Positions 24,026 to 33,926 of a stretch of 43,850 bases of DNA are shown here, in pieces (within the stretch, counting starts at the first letter, position 1; the number at the start of each line of letters is the position of its first letter). The stretch covers positions 1 to 43,850 of the forward strand of contig CATMVA010000019.1 of the NCBI GenBank assembly GCA_950075865.1, written 5' to 3'. Made by a program: the position numbers and the translations under genes. The notes beneath the pieces are model-generated. The model had not been told where the DNA came from. It did not search any database and worked only from the letters and a program-made list of their open reading frames with translations. The DNA comes from an uncultured Oscillospiraceae bacterium (GTDB lineage: Bacteria; Bacillota; Clostridia; Oscillospirales; Oscillospiraceae).

Positions 24026-24059
24026 TTCGCCACAAAATTTCCAATATCTGGAATATACT
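24026..24059 (+). promoter_or_regulatory. Possible Spo0A-dependent promoter of spoIIE
   Basis: TTCGCCA (24026-24032) matches six of seven bases of an inverted 0A box (TTCGACA), and TATACT (24054-24059) is a good -10 box about 22 bases later, the unusual spacing known for Spo0A-activated sigma-A promoters such as spoIIE of B. subtilis. A palindrome TTCCA-N5-TGGAA (24039-24053) lies between. The assignment is from weak similarity. Confidence 0.35.
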
Positions 24060-24092
24060 GAAGCCGGAAACCATACATAGGAGGAACCGGCA

Positions 24093-26408
24093 ATGGGGTC
24101 GAAACGGACAGGCAAGATGGAGCAGGGGGGAGAACGGGTGGAGAAGGTGATCCTCCGTTCCCCCGCGTTGACCGGGGCAGCCGAGGGGCTGATCCGCTTT
24201 CTGCTGGGGGCGGTCCTGGCCGGGGGGGAGATCCTGGGGACGGGCGCCCCCTTCGGAATCGGATTGGTGGCCTGCTCGGGCTCGGGGCCCGACGGGCTGT
24301 GTGCCATGGCGGGGGCCAGTTTGGGCTACCTCTTTTTCCGCGCGCCGGCCATGGGGCTGCGGTATGCCGCCGCCTGCGTGCTGGTCTTTTCGGTGGCTTT
24401 CGCCTTCTACGACGTGAAGGTATATAAGAAGGTCTGGTTCATGCCCCTGGTGGCCGCCGGGATGGATGCCGCCACCGGCTTTGTCTACCTGGCCGATGTG
24501 AACTGGAGCCTGGGCCAGGCGGCCCTCTTTGGCAGCGAGGTGGTCCTGACCGGGTGCTCGGCCTACTTTTACCGCATCGCCTTCTCCCGCTGGAAAAGCC
24601 GCCGGGAGATCCCCCTGACCACCCGGCAGATTGTCAGCCTGCTCTTCCTGCTGGGGAGCCTGCTGGTCTCCCTGGCCGGGATCACCTTCTTCGGGGACCT
24701 GTCCCTGGGGAGGATCCTGGCCGTGCTGCTGGTGATGGGCGCCGCCCACGCCGGCGGTTTAGGGGTGGGCGCCGCTGGCGGCGTGGCCGTGGGCCTGGGG
24801 ATGGATCTGTGCGCCGGGGGCGTGGGTTTTTACACCACGGCCTACGGCTTTGCCGGCCTTCTCACCGGGGCGGGGTGGAAGCAGGGGCGGCTCTTCGGGG
24901 CCATCACCTACGTGGTGGCCAACGCCGTGGCCGTGCTCTGGGCCTGGGAGGATCCCATCCGCTTTTCCGCCCTCTACGAGGTCTTTATCGCCTCGGTCCT
25001 TTTCCTGCTGATCCCCGACCGGTATCTCCGGCGGCTGGGGGCACTGCTGAGCCGCCAGGAGGAGGGTGCGGTCAGGCGGCGGGTGTGTGAGTACGTGAGC
25101 CGGAAGCTCTCCCTGTGCGCCGGGGCCTTCCGCTCGGTTCGGGACAGCCTGCGGGCGTCCTTCCCCGACCCCGGTCTCAACGACGGAGACCCGGCCAAGA
25201 TCTTTGACCGGGCGGCCCAGCGGGTGTGCGCCCAGTGCCCCCTCCAGGGCACCTGCTGGCAGCGGGACTATGTGAGCACGTACAGCGCCCTCAACGACGC
25301 TCTCCCCGTCATGCTGGACCGGGGAAAAGGGGAGGGGGGCGATTTCCCCGGCTGGTTCACCGCCCGGTGTATCCACTTTCCCCGGTTCCTCCAGGCGGCC
25401 AACGAGGAGGTGGTTGCCCTGCGCTACCGCCGGCATTACCAGAGCCGCCTGCGGGAGAGCCGTGGGGCGGTGTGCCGCCAGTATGAAACTTTGTCCGATA
25501 TCCTCTCGGCGGCGGCGGCCGAGCTTTCGGCTGAGCTCACGCCCGACCCGGCCCGTGAGCGGCGGCTCAAGCAGCACCTGGCCGACCTGGGCCTGGAGGG
25601 AGAGACGGCGGTCTACTATGACGAGGCCGGTCATCTGCGTCTGGAGTTGGAGGGGGAGGGGATGGAGGTCCTGGCCACCCCCCAGGAGCAGAAGGCCCTT
25701 TCCGACCTGATGGGCATGCCTATGCGCTGTGGGGAGGAGCTGCCCGGCCGGGTGACCCTGGTCCAGGCCGAGCCCCTGATGGCAGTGGCCGGCATCGCCG
25801 CCCGCCGCCGGGAGGGCCAGACCGAGAGCGGGGACACGGGCACCTGGTTCAAGCGGGAGGACGGCAGCCTCTTCGTCCTTCTCTGCGACGGTATGGGCAG
25901 CGGTGAGTGGGCCCACCGGGAGAGCGCCCTGGCCGTACGGCTGCTGGAGGAGTTCCTCCGCTCGGGGATGGACTCGGCCGCAGCCCTGCGGACGGTGAAC
26001 TCCGCCCTGGCCCTCCGGAATGAGGAGTCGGGGGCCTTCACCACGGTGGACCTGCTGCGCCTCGACCTCTACACCGGGTCGGGGGAGGTCTGCAAGCTGG
26101 GGGCCGCCCCCACCTATCTGCGGAAGGGGGGGACGGTGGGCCGCTTCACCGGCGCCGCCCTGCCCGCGGGGCTGGCCCCGGGCAGCCCCGACGTGACCAG
26201 GCTGGACCTGGTTCCGGGGGACTGTGTGGTCCTGACCAGCGACGGAGTGGCCGACGGGGAGGCCGACGACTGGCTGCGGGAACTGGTGGCCGCCTTCGAC
26301 GGGGAAAGCCCCAGGGAACTGGCCCAGACAGTGATGGAGGAGAGCGAGAAGCGGGTGGGACCCGCCGACGACCGGACCACGGTGGTCATTCAATTGAAAA
26401 GAAGGTAA
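24093..26408 (+). CDS. spoIIE: Stage II sporulation protein E, membrane PP2C phosphatase
   Basis: A 771-residue protein that dephosphorylates the anti-anti-sigma factor SpoIIAA in the forespore and so activates sigma-F. The N-terminal third (about 25-310) has many hydrophobic segments, matching the ten-helix membrane region. A central regulatory region includes the Cys pair CAQCPLQGTCW. The C-terminal PP2C domain has LLCDGMGSGEWA (Asp599), FTTVDLL, LTSDGVADGE and PADDRTTVVI with the metal-binding acidic residues. The ATG at 24093 has AGGAGG upstream. Its presence shows the organism belongs to an endospore-forming lineage. Confidence 0.95.
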   Translation: MGSKRTGKMEQGGERVEKVILRSPALTGAAEGLIRFLLGAVLAGGEILGTGAPFGIGLVACSGSGPDGLCAMAGASLGYLFFRAPAMGLRYAAACVLVFSVAFAFYDVKVYKKVWFMPLVAAGMDAATGFVYLADVNWSLGQAALFGSEVVLTGCSAYFYRIAFSRWKSRREIPLTTRQIVSLLFLLGSLLVSLAGITFFGDLSLGRILAVLLVMGAAHAGGLGVGAAGGVAVGLGMDLCAGGVGFYTTAYGFAGLLTGAGWKQGRLFGAITYVVANAVAVLWAWEDPIRFSALYEVFIASVLFLLIPDRYLRRLGALLSRQEEGAVRRRVCEYVSRKLSLCAGAFRSVRDSLRASFPDPGLNDGDPAKIFDRAAQRVCAQCPLQGTCWQRDYVSTYSALNDALPVMLDRGKGEGGDFPGWFTARCIHFPRFLQAANEEVVALRYRRHYQSRLRESRGAVCRQYETLSDILSAAAAELSAELTPDPARERRLKQHLADLGLEGETAVYYDEAGHLRLELEGEGMEVLATPQEQKALSDLMGMPMRCGEELPGRVTLVQAEPLMAVAGIAARRREGQTESGDTGTWFKREDGSLFVLLCDGMGSGEWAHRESALAVRLLEEFLRSGMDSAAALRTVNSALALRNEESGAFTTVDLLRLDLYTGSGEVCKLGAAPTYLRKGGTVGRFTGAALPAGLAPGSPDVTRLDLVPGDCVVLTSDGVADGEADDWLRELVAAFDGESPRELAQTVMEESEKRVGPADDRTTVVIQLKRR

Positions 26409-26412
26409 GAGC

Positions 26413-26442
26413 AAGGGGGGAGACCGTTTGGTCTTCCCCCTT
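26413..26442. terminator. Probable terminator after spoIIE
   Basis: A 13-base stem with one G-T pair (26413-26425 with 26430-26442) and a 4-base loop lies 5 bases after the spoIIE stop. Only two T residues end it, so it may be weak. Its right arm abuts the trkA -35 box. Confidence 0.55.
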
Positions 26443-26468
26443 GAAATTCGGGAAAAATGTGCTAAAAT
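26441..26468 (+). promoter_or_regulatory. Probable sigma-A promoter of trkA-trkH
   Basis: TTGAAA (26441-26446), a 16-base spacer and TAAAAT (26463-26468), with the trkA ATG 40 bases further on. Confidence 0.6.
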
Positions 26469-26508
26469 CAGTATCAAAGCATCAAGCATAGAAAAAGGAC
26501 GGGAAGCT

Positions 26509-27873
26509 ATGGATATCATTATCGTGGGCGACGGCAAGGTGGGAGCCGCCCTGGCCGGACAGCTGTCGGCCGAGGGGCACGACGTCACCATCGTGGATTC
26601 GGACGCCCAGGCCCTGAACGAGACCGCCCAGCGGATGGACGTGATGTCGGTGACGGGCAACGGGGCCAATATGGCCACACTCCGCACCGCCGGGGCCGAG
26701 ACCGCCGATTTGATCATCGCAGCCACCAGCCGGGACGAGCTGAACCTGCTCACCTGCCTCACCGCCAAAAAGCTGGGTGTGGGCCACGCCATCGCCCGGA
26801 TCCGCAACCCGGAGTACGCCGAGCAGTTGGAGGAGATGAAGGAGGAGCTGGGCCTATCCCTGACGGTGAACCCGGAGCAGGCCGCCGCCCAGGAGGCCTA
26901 CCACCTGCTCCAGTTTCCCACCTTCCTCAAGCGGGATTCCTTCGCCAAGGGGCGGGTGGAGATCGTGGCCATCCCGGTGGAGAAGGGCTCCAAGCTGGCT
27001 GATATCCCCCTCTTTAAGCTTTACGAGATCGCCGGGGTCAACGTGCTGGTCTGCGCCGTGGAGCGGGAGGACGCCGTCCACGTGCCCTCGGGCTCCTTCA
27101 CCCTGCGGGAGGGAGACACCATCTATGTCACCGCCGGTATCAACGACCTGGCCCTGCTGGTGAAGAACCTGGGGCTGGTGGAGCGGCGGGTGAAGAACCT
27201 GCTGATGATCGGCGGGTCCCGGATCGCTTTCTATTTGGGTAAGCGGTGTCTGGACAGCGGCATGAACGTGAAGATCATCGAGCGGGACCACCAGCGCTGC
27301 GTGGCCCTCTGCGAGGCCATGCCCAGGGCCACCATTATCGAGGCCGACGGATCCCGCCAGGACGTGCTGGACGCCGAGGGCTTCAAGGGCTTCGACGCCG
27401 TGGTCTCCCTCACCGGCATCGACGAGGAGAACCTGGTCCTCTCCCTGCTGGCCACCCACCAGGGGGTGAGCAAGGTCATCACCAAGATCAACCGCCTGGA
27501 ATATAACGATATGTTCCGCAAGGTGGGGTTGGGTTCCATCATCAGCCCCCGTGGCCTGTGCTGCGCCCACATTGCCCGGTATGTCCGGGCCATGTCCAGC
27601 GCCGGCGGGGCCGACAGCGTGCTCACCCTCCACCCCATCGTGGACGGCAAGGTGGAGGCCCTGGAGTTCCTGGCCACCGCCGAGACCCGACACCAGGGGG
27701 AGAAGCTGAAGGACATCCCCACCCGGCCGGGCACCCTGGTGGCCTGCATCACCCACCAGGGCCATACCATTATTCCCAAGGGCGACAGCAGCTTCACCGC
27801 CGGGGATACCGTCATTGTGGTCACCACCTGCGACAAGGCCATCACCGACCTGAACGGGATCTTTGACGACTGA
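26509..27873 (+). CDS. trkA: Trk system potassium uptake regulator TrkA
   Basis: A 454-residue cytosolic protein that gates the TrkH potassium channel in response to bound nucleotides. It is the full-length form with two RCK units: N-terminal Rossmann motif IIVGDGKVGAALAGQL, TrkA_C domain (about 140-215, ending REGDTIYVTAG), a second Rossmann-like unit LMIGGSRIAFYLGKRC, and a second TrkA_C (to FTAGDTVIVVTT). The ATG at 26509 is used; upstream codons lack a ribosome binding site. trkH starts 15 bases later, so they form one operon. Confidence 0.95.
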   Translation: MDIIIVGDGKVGAALAGQLSAEGHDVTIVDSDAQALNETAQRMDVMSVTGNGANMATLRTAGAETADLIIAATSRDELNLLTCLTAKKLGVGHAIARIRNPEYAEQLEEMKEELGLSLTVNPEQAAAQEAYHLLQFPTFLKRDSFAKGRVEIVAIPVEKGSKLADIPLFKLYEIAGVNVLVCAVEREDAVHVPSGSFTLREGDTIYVTAGINDLALLVKNLGLVERRVKNLLMIGGSRIAFYLGKRCLDSGMNVKIIERDHQRCVALCEAMPRATIIEADGSRQDVLDAEGFKGFDAVVSLTGIDEENLVLSLLATHQGVSKVITKINRLEYNDMFRKVGLGSIISPRGLCCAHIARYVRAMSSAGGADSVLTLHPIVDGKVEALEFLATAETRHQGEKLKDIPTRPGTLVACITHQGHTIIPKGDSSFTAGDTVIVVTTCDKAITDLNGIFDD

Positions 27874-27888
27874 GAGGGAAGTGTATCC

Positions 27889-29340
<1,452 letters not shown>

Positions 29341-29348
29341 GAACCGCA

Positions 29349-29385
29349 AAAAAGGAGCTCCGTCCACCGGACGGAGCTCCTTTTT
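29349..29385. terminator. Strong bidirectional terminator
   Basis: A 12-base GC-rich stem extended by five A-T pairs (29349-29365 with 29369-29385) with a 3-base loop lies between convergent trkH and the flavoenzyme gene, with T runs for both directions. Confidence 0.92.
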
Positions 29386-29399
29386 GCTGTTTTGTGTTC

Positions 29400-31901
29400 T
29401 TACACTGCCCGGGCAGCCAGGTTGCCGGTGAGGACTGCCTTCTGAATGTTGTGGGGCTGGGCGCAGTCGCCCACGGCGTGGACCTCGATGCCGGCGGCCT
29501 CGATCTCCTTGGCCAGAGACAGGTTGGGCACCATGTCGTAGAATTCCACCACGCTGTCGCAGGAGATGACTTTCTCCAGACCCACATCGGTGGTGACGGT
29601 GATACTGTCTCCGCTGACGCTCTTGGCGGCGGCGTTATTGATGATCTGCACACCCTTGCTCTTCAGGTGGGGCAGCATGTAAGTACGGAACCAGCCGGAC
29701 TGGCCCTTATCCACGTCGGCGGCAGAGCCCGAGTGGACGATGGTGACCTTCTTGCCCTGGCTCACCAGATAGGCGGCGAAGTCCACGGCCTGGACGGCCC
29801 CACCCAGAATGACTACCCGCTCGCCCAGCGTGGAGGAGCCGAAGGCCTGCTCGGGGGAGAAGACGTTGGCGCCGGAGAGCTTGCTCTCCCGGGCGCCGCC
29901 CACGGCCAGGATGACGGCGTCGGGCTTCTGTTCCTTCACCAGGGCGGCGTCCACTCTGATGTTGAGCTTGACGGTCACGCCGTTCTTCTCCAGCTGATGG
30001 GCGGCGTAGGTCACATAGTCGTCAAACCGCTCATGGTCGCCTTTCACACCCCGGGCAAAGTGGAGCAGACCACCCAGCTTGTCGGCGGAATCGTAGATGG
30101 TGACGGTGTGGCCCCGCTCAGCGGCCACCCGGGCGGCTTCCAGTCCGGCAGGGCCGGCGCCGATGACCATCACGTTCTTCTTGGCGGCAGCGGGGGTGGG
30201 GGTGAAGCCCTCGGGCATGGTGTCGGTGTAAGCGTTGAAGTAGGCGGCGTTCATCCGGCAGGAGGAGGGTACCTTGGCGGGGCTGTTGTTGTCGTGGCAG
30301 TGCATGCACTTGGCGCAGGGGCGGATGTCCTCGCGGCGGTGCTCCTTGATCTTGGTGACCAGTTCAGGATCGCAGTTCAGGGGCCGGTTCATGAAGATCA
30401 GATCAATATCGCCCCGCTTGACAGCCTCGTTCAGGTAGTCGGGGCCTACCCGCAGGTCCATGTAAGCCGCGCAGCCCACAGGGATCTTGACGGCCGACTT
30501 GATGGCCTTGACGATGGGCAGGAAGGAGGCGAAGCCCGAGTGGCTGCCGTCCACCAGCCCGCCGTAGTGGGAGGTGAAGTCGAACTGGGTACCGTAACCG
30601 GTCAGGCCGTTGTAGCCGGGGGCAATGTGCTGGACATCGGGGGCCCAGATGTTCATTTCCTGGCCGTTGACGCCCACCCGGACCTGGAGCCAGTCGGCAC
30701 CGGCGCCCTCCAGGGCCTTGGCGATCTCCTGGCACTCCTCTACGGTGAGGAACAGGTCGTTGTCGCCCAGAGAGACGTCGTTCTCCTCCAGGCCGTTGAT
30801 GAGGGCGCCCACGGGGTAATCGGTGCCGTTGACTGCCTTGATCTTCTCGATCATGCGGCGGTATAGCCGGGTACGGTTCTCGATGGACTGGGGGCCATAC
30901 TCATCCTCCCGGCGGTTGACCCGGCGGGTGAGGAATCCGTTGAGGCCGTCGGCACTGGCGCCCTTGATCTCGATGCAGTCGATGCCGGCCCGCTTGGCCC
31001 GCTCGGCCGAGGTGCCCACCCGGTCGATGAAGGCGTCCAGGTCGGCCACAGGGGTCTCGTTGATCTTGGAATCGGGCACGGTGGGGGCCAGGCCGCCGAA
31101 GCAGATCTGAAGACCTACCTTGCCGCCGGCGTTGTGGATGCGGTCCACTAGGGGCTTGAGCTCGGCCAGGCCGGCCTCCAGATCCTCGGGCTTGCCCAGG
31201 GAATCGGGGAGCAGGCCGGAATTGCGGACCACGCCGCCGGCAAAGATGTTCAGGGACACGCCGTTGTCAGCCATCGTGCCGTACCAGTCAGTGGCTACGG
31301 TGATGTTGCTGCCGGCGCTGTCCTTCCAGGGACCGCTGCCGGCCGACTTGATGATGCGGTTGGACAGAGTCATGGTGCCCAGCTGGACGGGGGAGAACAC
31401 TTCTGCGCAGTCCCCATCGAAAGAGTCGAAGCTGTCATCCTGGGGGTTCAGGGGAGCGGGGGCGGCGGGCAGGCCCAGGGCCTGGGCGGTACAGGAATTG
31501 ACGCCCTCCCGGATGGCGGTGGTACAGAGGGAGGCGCCGGATACCCCGTCCACCCCCTCGGTCTTGCCGGCGTCCACGATGCGGGCGCAGTACTGCTCCA
31601 TGGCCGAGGAGAAGGGGGTGAAGTAGTCAGCGTGGGCGGTACGCAGGACCCGGTACTTCACGTCGGTGAGGGAGCTCTGGCTGAAGGTACAGGTGACCTC
31701 CACGCTGGCATAGGAGCTGGACTGGACGCTGGAGTAGGTGCCAGCCTTAAAGACGGCGGGGGCCTCGGGGGCGGGAGCAGCGCTGGGAGTGCCGGTGGGT
31801 GTGTCTCCGCCGCAGGCGCTCAGCACGCCCATGGCGGCAATGCCGGCGGCGCCGGCTACGGTTCCTTTCAGGAAATCGCGGCGGGAAAGGGAATTGCTCA
31901 T
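29400..31901 (-). CDS. Tat-exported, probably flavinylated old-yellow-enzyme-type oxidoreductase
   Basis: An 833-residue multidomain flavoprotein. Order: Tat signal (SRRDFLKG, Arg7-Arg8) with a lipobox LSAC (Cys30); FMN-binding domain (about 50-140) with D118-x-x-S-G-A-S124, fitting the site where ApbE attaches FMN; TIM-barrel domain of the old yellow enzyme/2,4-dienoyl-CoA reductase type (about 166-505); a 4Fe-4S motif Cys529-x2-Cys532-x2-Cys535-x12-Cys548; and a pyridine-nucleotide/FAD module with GAGPAG at 581-586. Similar cores reduce C=C bonds of enoates. Here it is a lipoprotein outside the membrane, where NAD(P)H is lacking, so electrons probably come through the bound FMN from a membrane donor (inference). 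No apbE gene is in the window. The acceptor is unknown. AGGAGG precedes the ATG. Confidence 0.88.
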   Translation of the reverse strand: MSNSLSRRDFLKGTVAGAAGIAAMGVLSACGGDTPTGTPSAAPAPEAPAVFKAGTYSSVQSSSYASVEVTCTFSQSSLTDVKYRVLRTAHADYFTPFSSAMEQYCARIVDAGKTEGVDGVSGASLCTTAIREGVNSCTAQALGLPAAPAPLNPQDDSFDSFDGDCAEVFSPVQLGTMTLSNRIIKSAGSGPWKDSAGSNITVATDWYGTMADNGVSLNIFAGGVVRNSGLLPDSLGKPEDLEAGLAELKPLVDRIHNAGGKVGLQICFGGLAPTVPDSKINETPVADLDAFIDRVGTSAERAKRAGIDCIEIKGASADGLNGFLTRRVNRREDEYGPQSIENRTRLYRRMIEKIKAVNGTDYPVGALINGLEENDVSLGDNDLFLTVEECQEIAKALEGAGADWLQVRVGVNGQEMNIWAPDVQHIAPGYNGLTGYGTQFDFTSHYGGLVDGSHSGFASFLPIVKAIKSAVKIPVGCAAYMDLRVGPDYLNEAVKRGDIDLIFMNRPLNCDPELVTKIKEHRREDIRPCAKCMHCHDNNSPAKVPSSCRMNAAYFNAYTDTMPEGFTPTPAAAKKNVMVIGAGPAGLEAARVAAERGHTVTIYDSADKLGGLLHFARGVKGDHERFDDYVTYAAHQLEKNGVTVKLNIRVDAALVKEQKPDAVILAVGGARESKLSGANVFSPEQAFGSSTLGERVVILGGAVQAVDFAAYLVSQGKKVTIVHSGSAADVDKGQSGWFRTYMLPHLKSKGVQIINNAAAKSVSGDSITVTTDVGLEKVISCDSVVEFYDMVPNLSLAKEIEAAGIEVHAVGDCAQPHNIQKAVLTGNLAARAV

Positions 31902-31964
31902 TGGAAGATCCTCCTCTTTCTATATGGTGTCAAAATTATAACATGGAGGGGGATGGAAGGCGAA

Positions 31965-32001
31965 TTAAACAGGGTTAAAACCAATTAATTTTGAATTAAC
32001 G
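31965..32001. promoter_or_regulatory. Phased TTAA repeats in the divergent flavoenzyme/kinase promoter region
   Basis: TTAA occurs at 31965, 31975, 31985 and 31996, that is with 10, 10 and 11 base steps, as TTAAAC, TTAAAA, TTAATT and TTAACG. Direct repeats at one helical turn are the usual binding pattern of OmpR/PhoB-family response regulators. The array ends 13 bases before the kinase -35 box. The regulator encoded at 33890-34591 is the obvious candidate (inference). Confidence 0.5.
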
Positions 32002-32013
32002 CATTTTTGGTGA

Positions 32014-32042
32014 TTGGCATTTCGCCCAAAAAGCGGTATGAT
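32014..32042 (+). promoter_or_regulatory. Sigma-A promoter of the sensor kinase gene
   Basis: TTGGCA (32014-32019), a 17-base spacer and TATGAT (32037-32042). The start codon is 36 bases beyond the -10 box. On the other strand a TATAAT (31941-31936 on the minus strand) near the flavoenzyme gene lacks a good -35 box, as expected for an activated promoter. Confidence 0.7.
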
Positions 32043-32078
32043 AAAATGGAAACAAAGAGAGATGGAAGGAGGCGAGGT

Positions 32079-33926
32079 ATGCGCCGGTATTCCAACATCA
32101 TCATGACCCTTCTGCTGATGGGGATATTTTTCGGGGTCCTGGTACAGATCAATGCCTCCTCTCCTCGGGTGGGGGCGGAGAAGCTGGGGCGGACCGGGAT
32201 CCCCACAGACCGGCTGGTGCTGCTGGAGGGCGGGACATATGTCACCGACGCCCAGGGCCGGGAGAGCCGCCGTTTTACCATTCACTGGGAGGGGGATGGC
32301 TGCCTTTTCGTGCCAAAGGCAGCGGGGAACACCCTTCTGGTCAACGGGGAGCCGTGGGACGATCTGGACGACAGTAAGCTGCGTCTGTTCCAGTTTTCCG
32401 ATGCCCCCAGTCTCGACCATACCTATGAGGTGGAGGTGCGCAGCGCAAAGGGGAGGCTGGTCGGCTATGGCTCTTGCGTGTATATCGGTCCTCTCCCGGC
32501 GGTGAGCGCCTGTGTCAGTAGTCAAATCGTCAGCCGGTATATGGTCACGGGCATTTGTTTCTGCATCCTGATCTTTTCCCTGGTGCTCTATGCCTGGAAG
32601 CGGAGCGAGACCTATCTTTTCTGGCTGGCTGCGTATGCCTTTCTGATGCTGCTGCGGACCCAGGATGCCCTGGGCATCGGCTGGATCGTGGGGGTGGAGA
32701 GCCCCCTGTTCCGGGCCCTGGACCATTTTGTGGTCACCAGTCCCATCTTCCGTCTGGTCTATCAGGGCCTTTCGGCCTACCTGAACTATCAGGTCCTCAA
32801 GCGGTTCCTGTCGGCCAGACTGCTGGGACGGTCCATCATGGTCTATATCCTGGCCTTTGACCTGCTCCAATTCCTGGGGGGACTGTGGCCGGAGAGTGGG
32901 CTCGTCCTGAGCCTTTTGTATCATGGGGTCCTCTATGCCTGCCAGATCGTCTGCATCCAGAAGGACCGGGACCTGCCCTGGCTGGAGCGGCATATTCTAT
33001 CGGTGTCCTGGGTATTTACCGTGGTGTTCCAGATGCTGCTGACCTTGAGCACTTACGGGGTGATCCCCCAGGGGGACGTGGGGCTTCAGTTCCATATTCC
33101 GCCCATTGTCTCCTGTATGTATCTGATCGGCTTCTTTATCGTCGCCTGCCGTCGGTTTGCCATCAAGTTCCAGGAGGCCGACGACCTCAACGCCGACCTG
33201 GAGGCCGCCATTCAGGAAAAAACAAAGGAGCAGACCGCGTTTATCCGCAGTATGCTCCATAATCTGAAAACACCCCTGTTTTCCCTGGTGGGGTACAGCG
33301 ATATGGCGGCCGAGAGTCTGGAGAGCCACCCCGCCGACGCTGGCCGCTACCTGGCCAAGGTCAGCGACAAGGCCCAGTACGTCAGCGGTATGCTGGACCA
33401 CATTTTCCTCCTGACCCAGATGGACGCCAACCAGATGGTTTTCCAGCAGGTGCCCGTCCGCCTGGCCGAGACCCTCCGGGCCGTGGAGGAGAGCGCCCGG
33501 CTCAAGGGGAAGGACAAGGGGGTGACGGTCACCCTGACTTCCCCCGAGGACGCCTTCTGCCTGGGGGACCCCCTCTATCTCCAGCAGGCCTTCCAGAACA
33601 TGGCCGACAACGCGGTGGAGCACGTGGAGGAAGGGGGCGAGCTGGACATTTCGGTCACCGGCGAGGGGGAGAGCTGGATCGTCACCCTCCGGGACAATGG
33701 CCGAGGGATCGCTCCCGGGGAATTGCCCAGGATCTTTGACCGCTACTATTCCAACCACCACGGTAAGCGAAGCTCCTCCGGGCTGGGCCTTGCCATCGCC
33801 AAAGAGATCGTGGAGCACCACGGCGGGACCATCACGGTGGAGAGTGAACCGGGAAAGGGGACGGCCTTTTCCGTCACCCTCCCAGGGGATCAGGAGAGAG
33901 GTTCGGCCCCCGCCGAGAAGATGTAA
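32079..33926 (+). CDS. Membrane sensor histidine kinase (7TM-type input)
   Basis: A 615-residue kinase. The ATG at 32079 has AAGGAGG 6 bases upstream. Order: an N-terminal membrane helix; an external domain (about 30-165); a cluster of about seven hydrophobic segments (about 170-370), recalling 7TM sensor kinases (7TMR-DISM-like, tentative); a coiled coil; HisKA with MLHNLKTPLF (His394); then the ATPase domain with NMADNAVEH, RDNGRGIAPGEL and SSGLGLAIAKEIVEHHGG. The H-box reads HNLKTP rather than HELRTP. Its 3' end overlaps the convergent response regulator gene by 37 bases. The signal is unknown. Confidence 0.92.
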   Translation: MRRYSNIIMTLLLMGIFFGVLVQINASSPRVGAEKLGRTGIPTDRLVLLEGGTYVTDAQGRESRRFTIHWEGDGCLFVPKAAGNTLLVNGEPWDDLDDSKLRLFQFSDAPSLDHTYEVEVRSAKGRLVGYGSCVYIGPLPAVSACVSSQIVSRYMVTGICFCILIFSLVLYAWKRSETYLFWLAAYAFLMLLRTQDALGIGWIVGVESPLFRALDHFVVTSPIFRLVYQGLSAYLNYQVLKRFLSARLLGRSIMVYILAFDLLQFLGGLWPESGLVLSLLYHGVLYACQIVCIQKDRDLPWLERHILSVSWVFTVVFQMLLTLSTYGVIPQGDVGLQFHIPPIVSCMYLIGFFIVACRRFAIKFQEADDLNADLEAAIQEKTKEQTAFIRSMLHNLKTPLFSLVGYSDMAAESLESHPADAGRYLAKVSDKAQYVSGMLDHIFLLTQMDANQMVFQQVPVRLAETLRAVEESARLKGKDKGVTVTLTSPEDAFCLGDPLYLQQAFQNMADNAVEHVEEGGELDISVTGEGESWIVTLRDNGRGIAPGELPRIFDRYYSNHHGKRSSSGLGLAIAKEIVEHHGGTITVESEPGKGTAFSVTLPGDQERGSAPAEKM

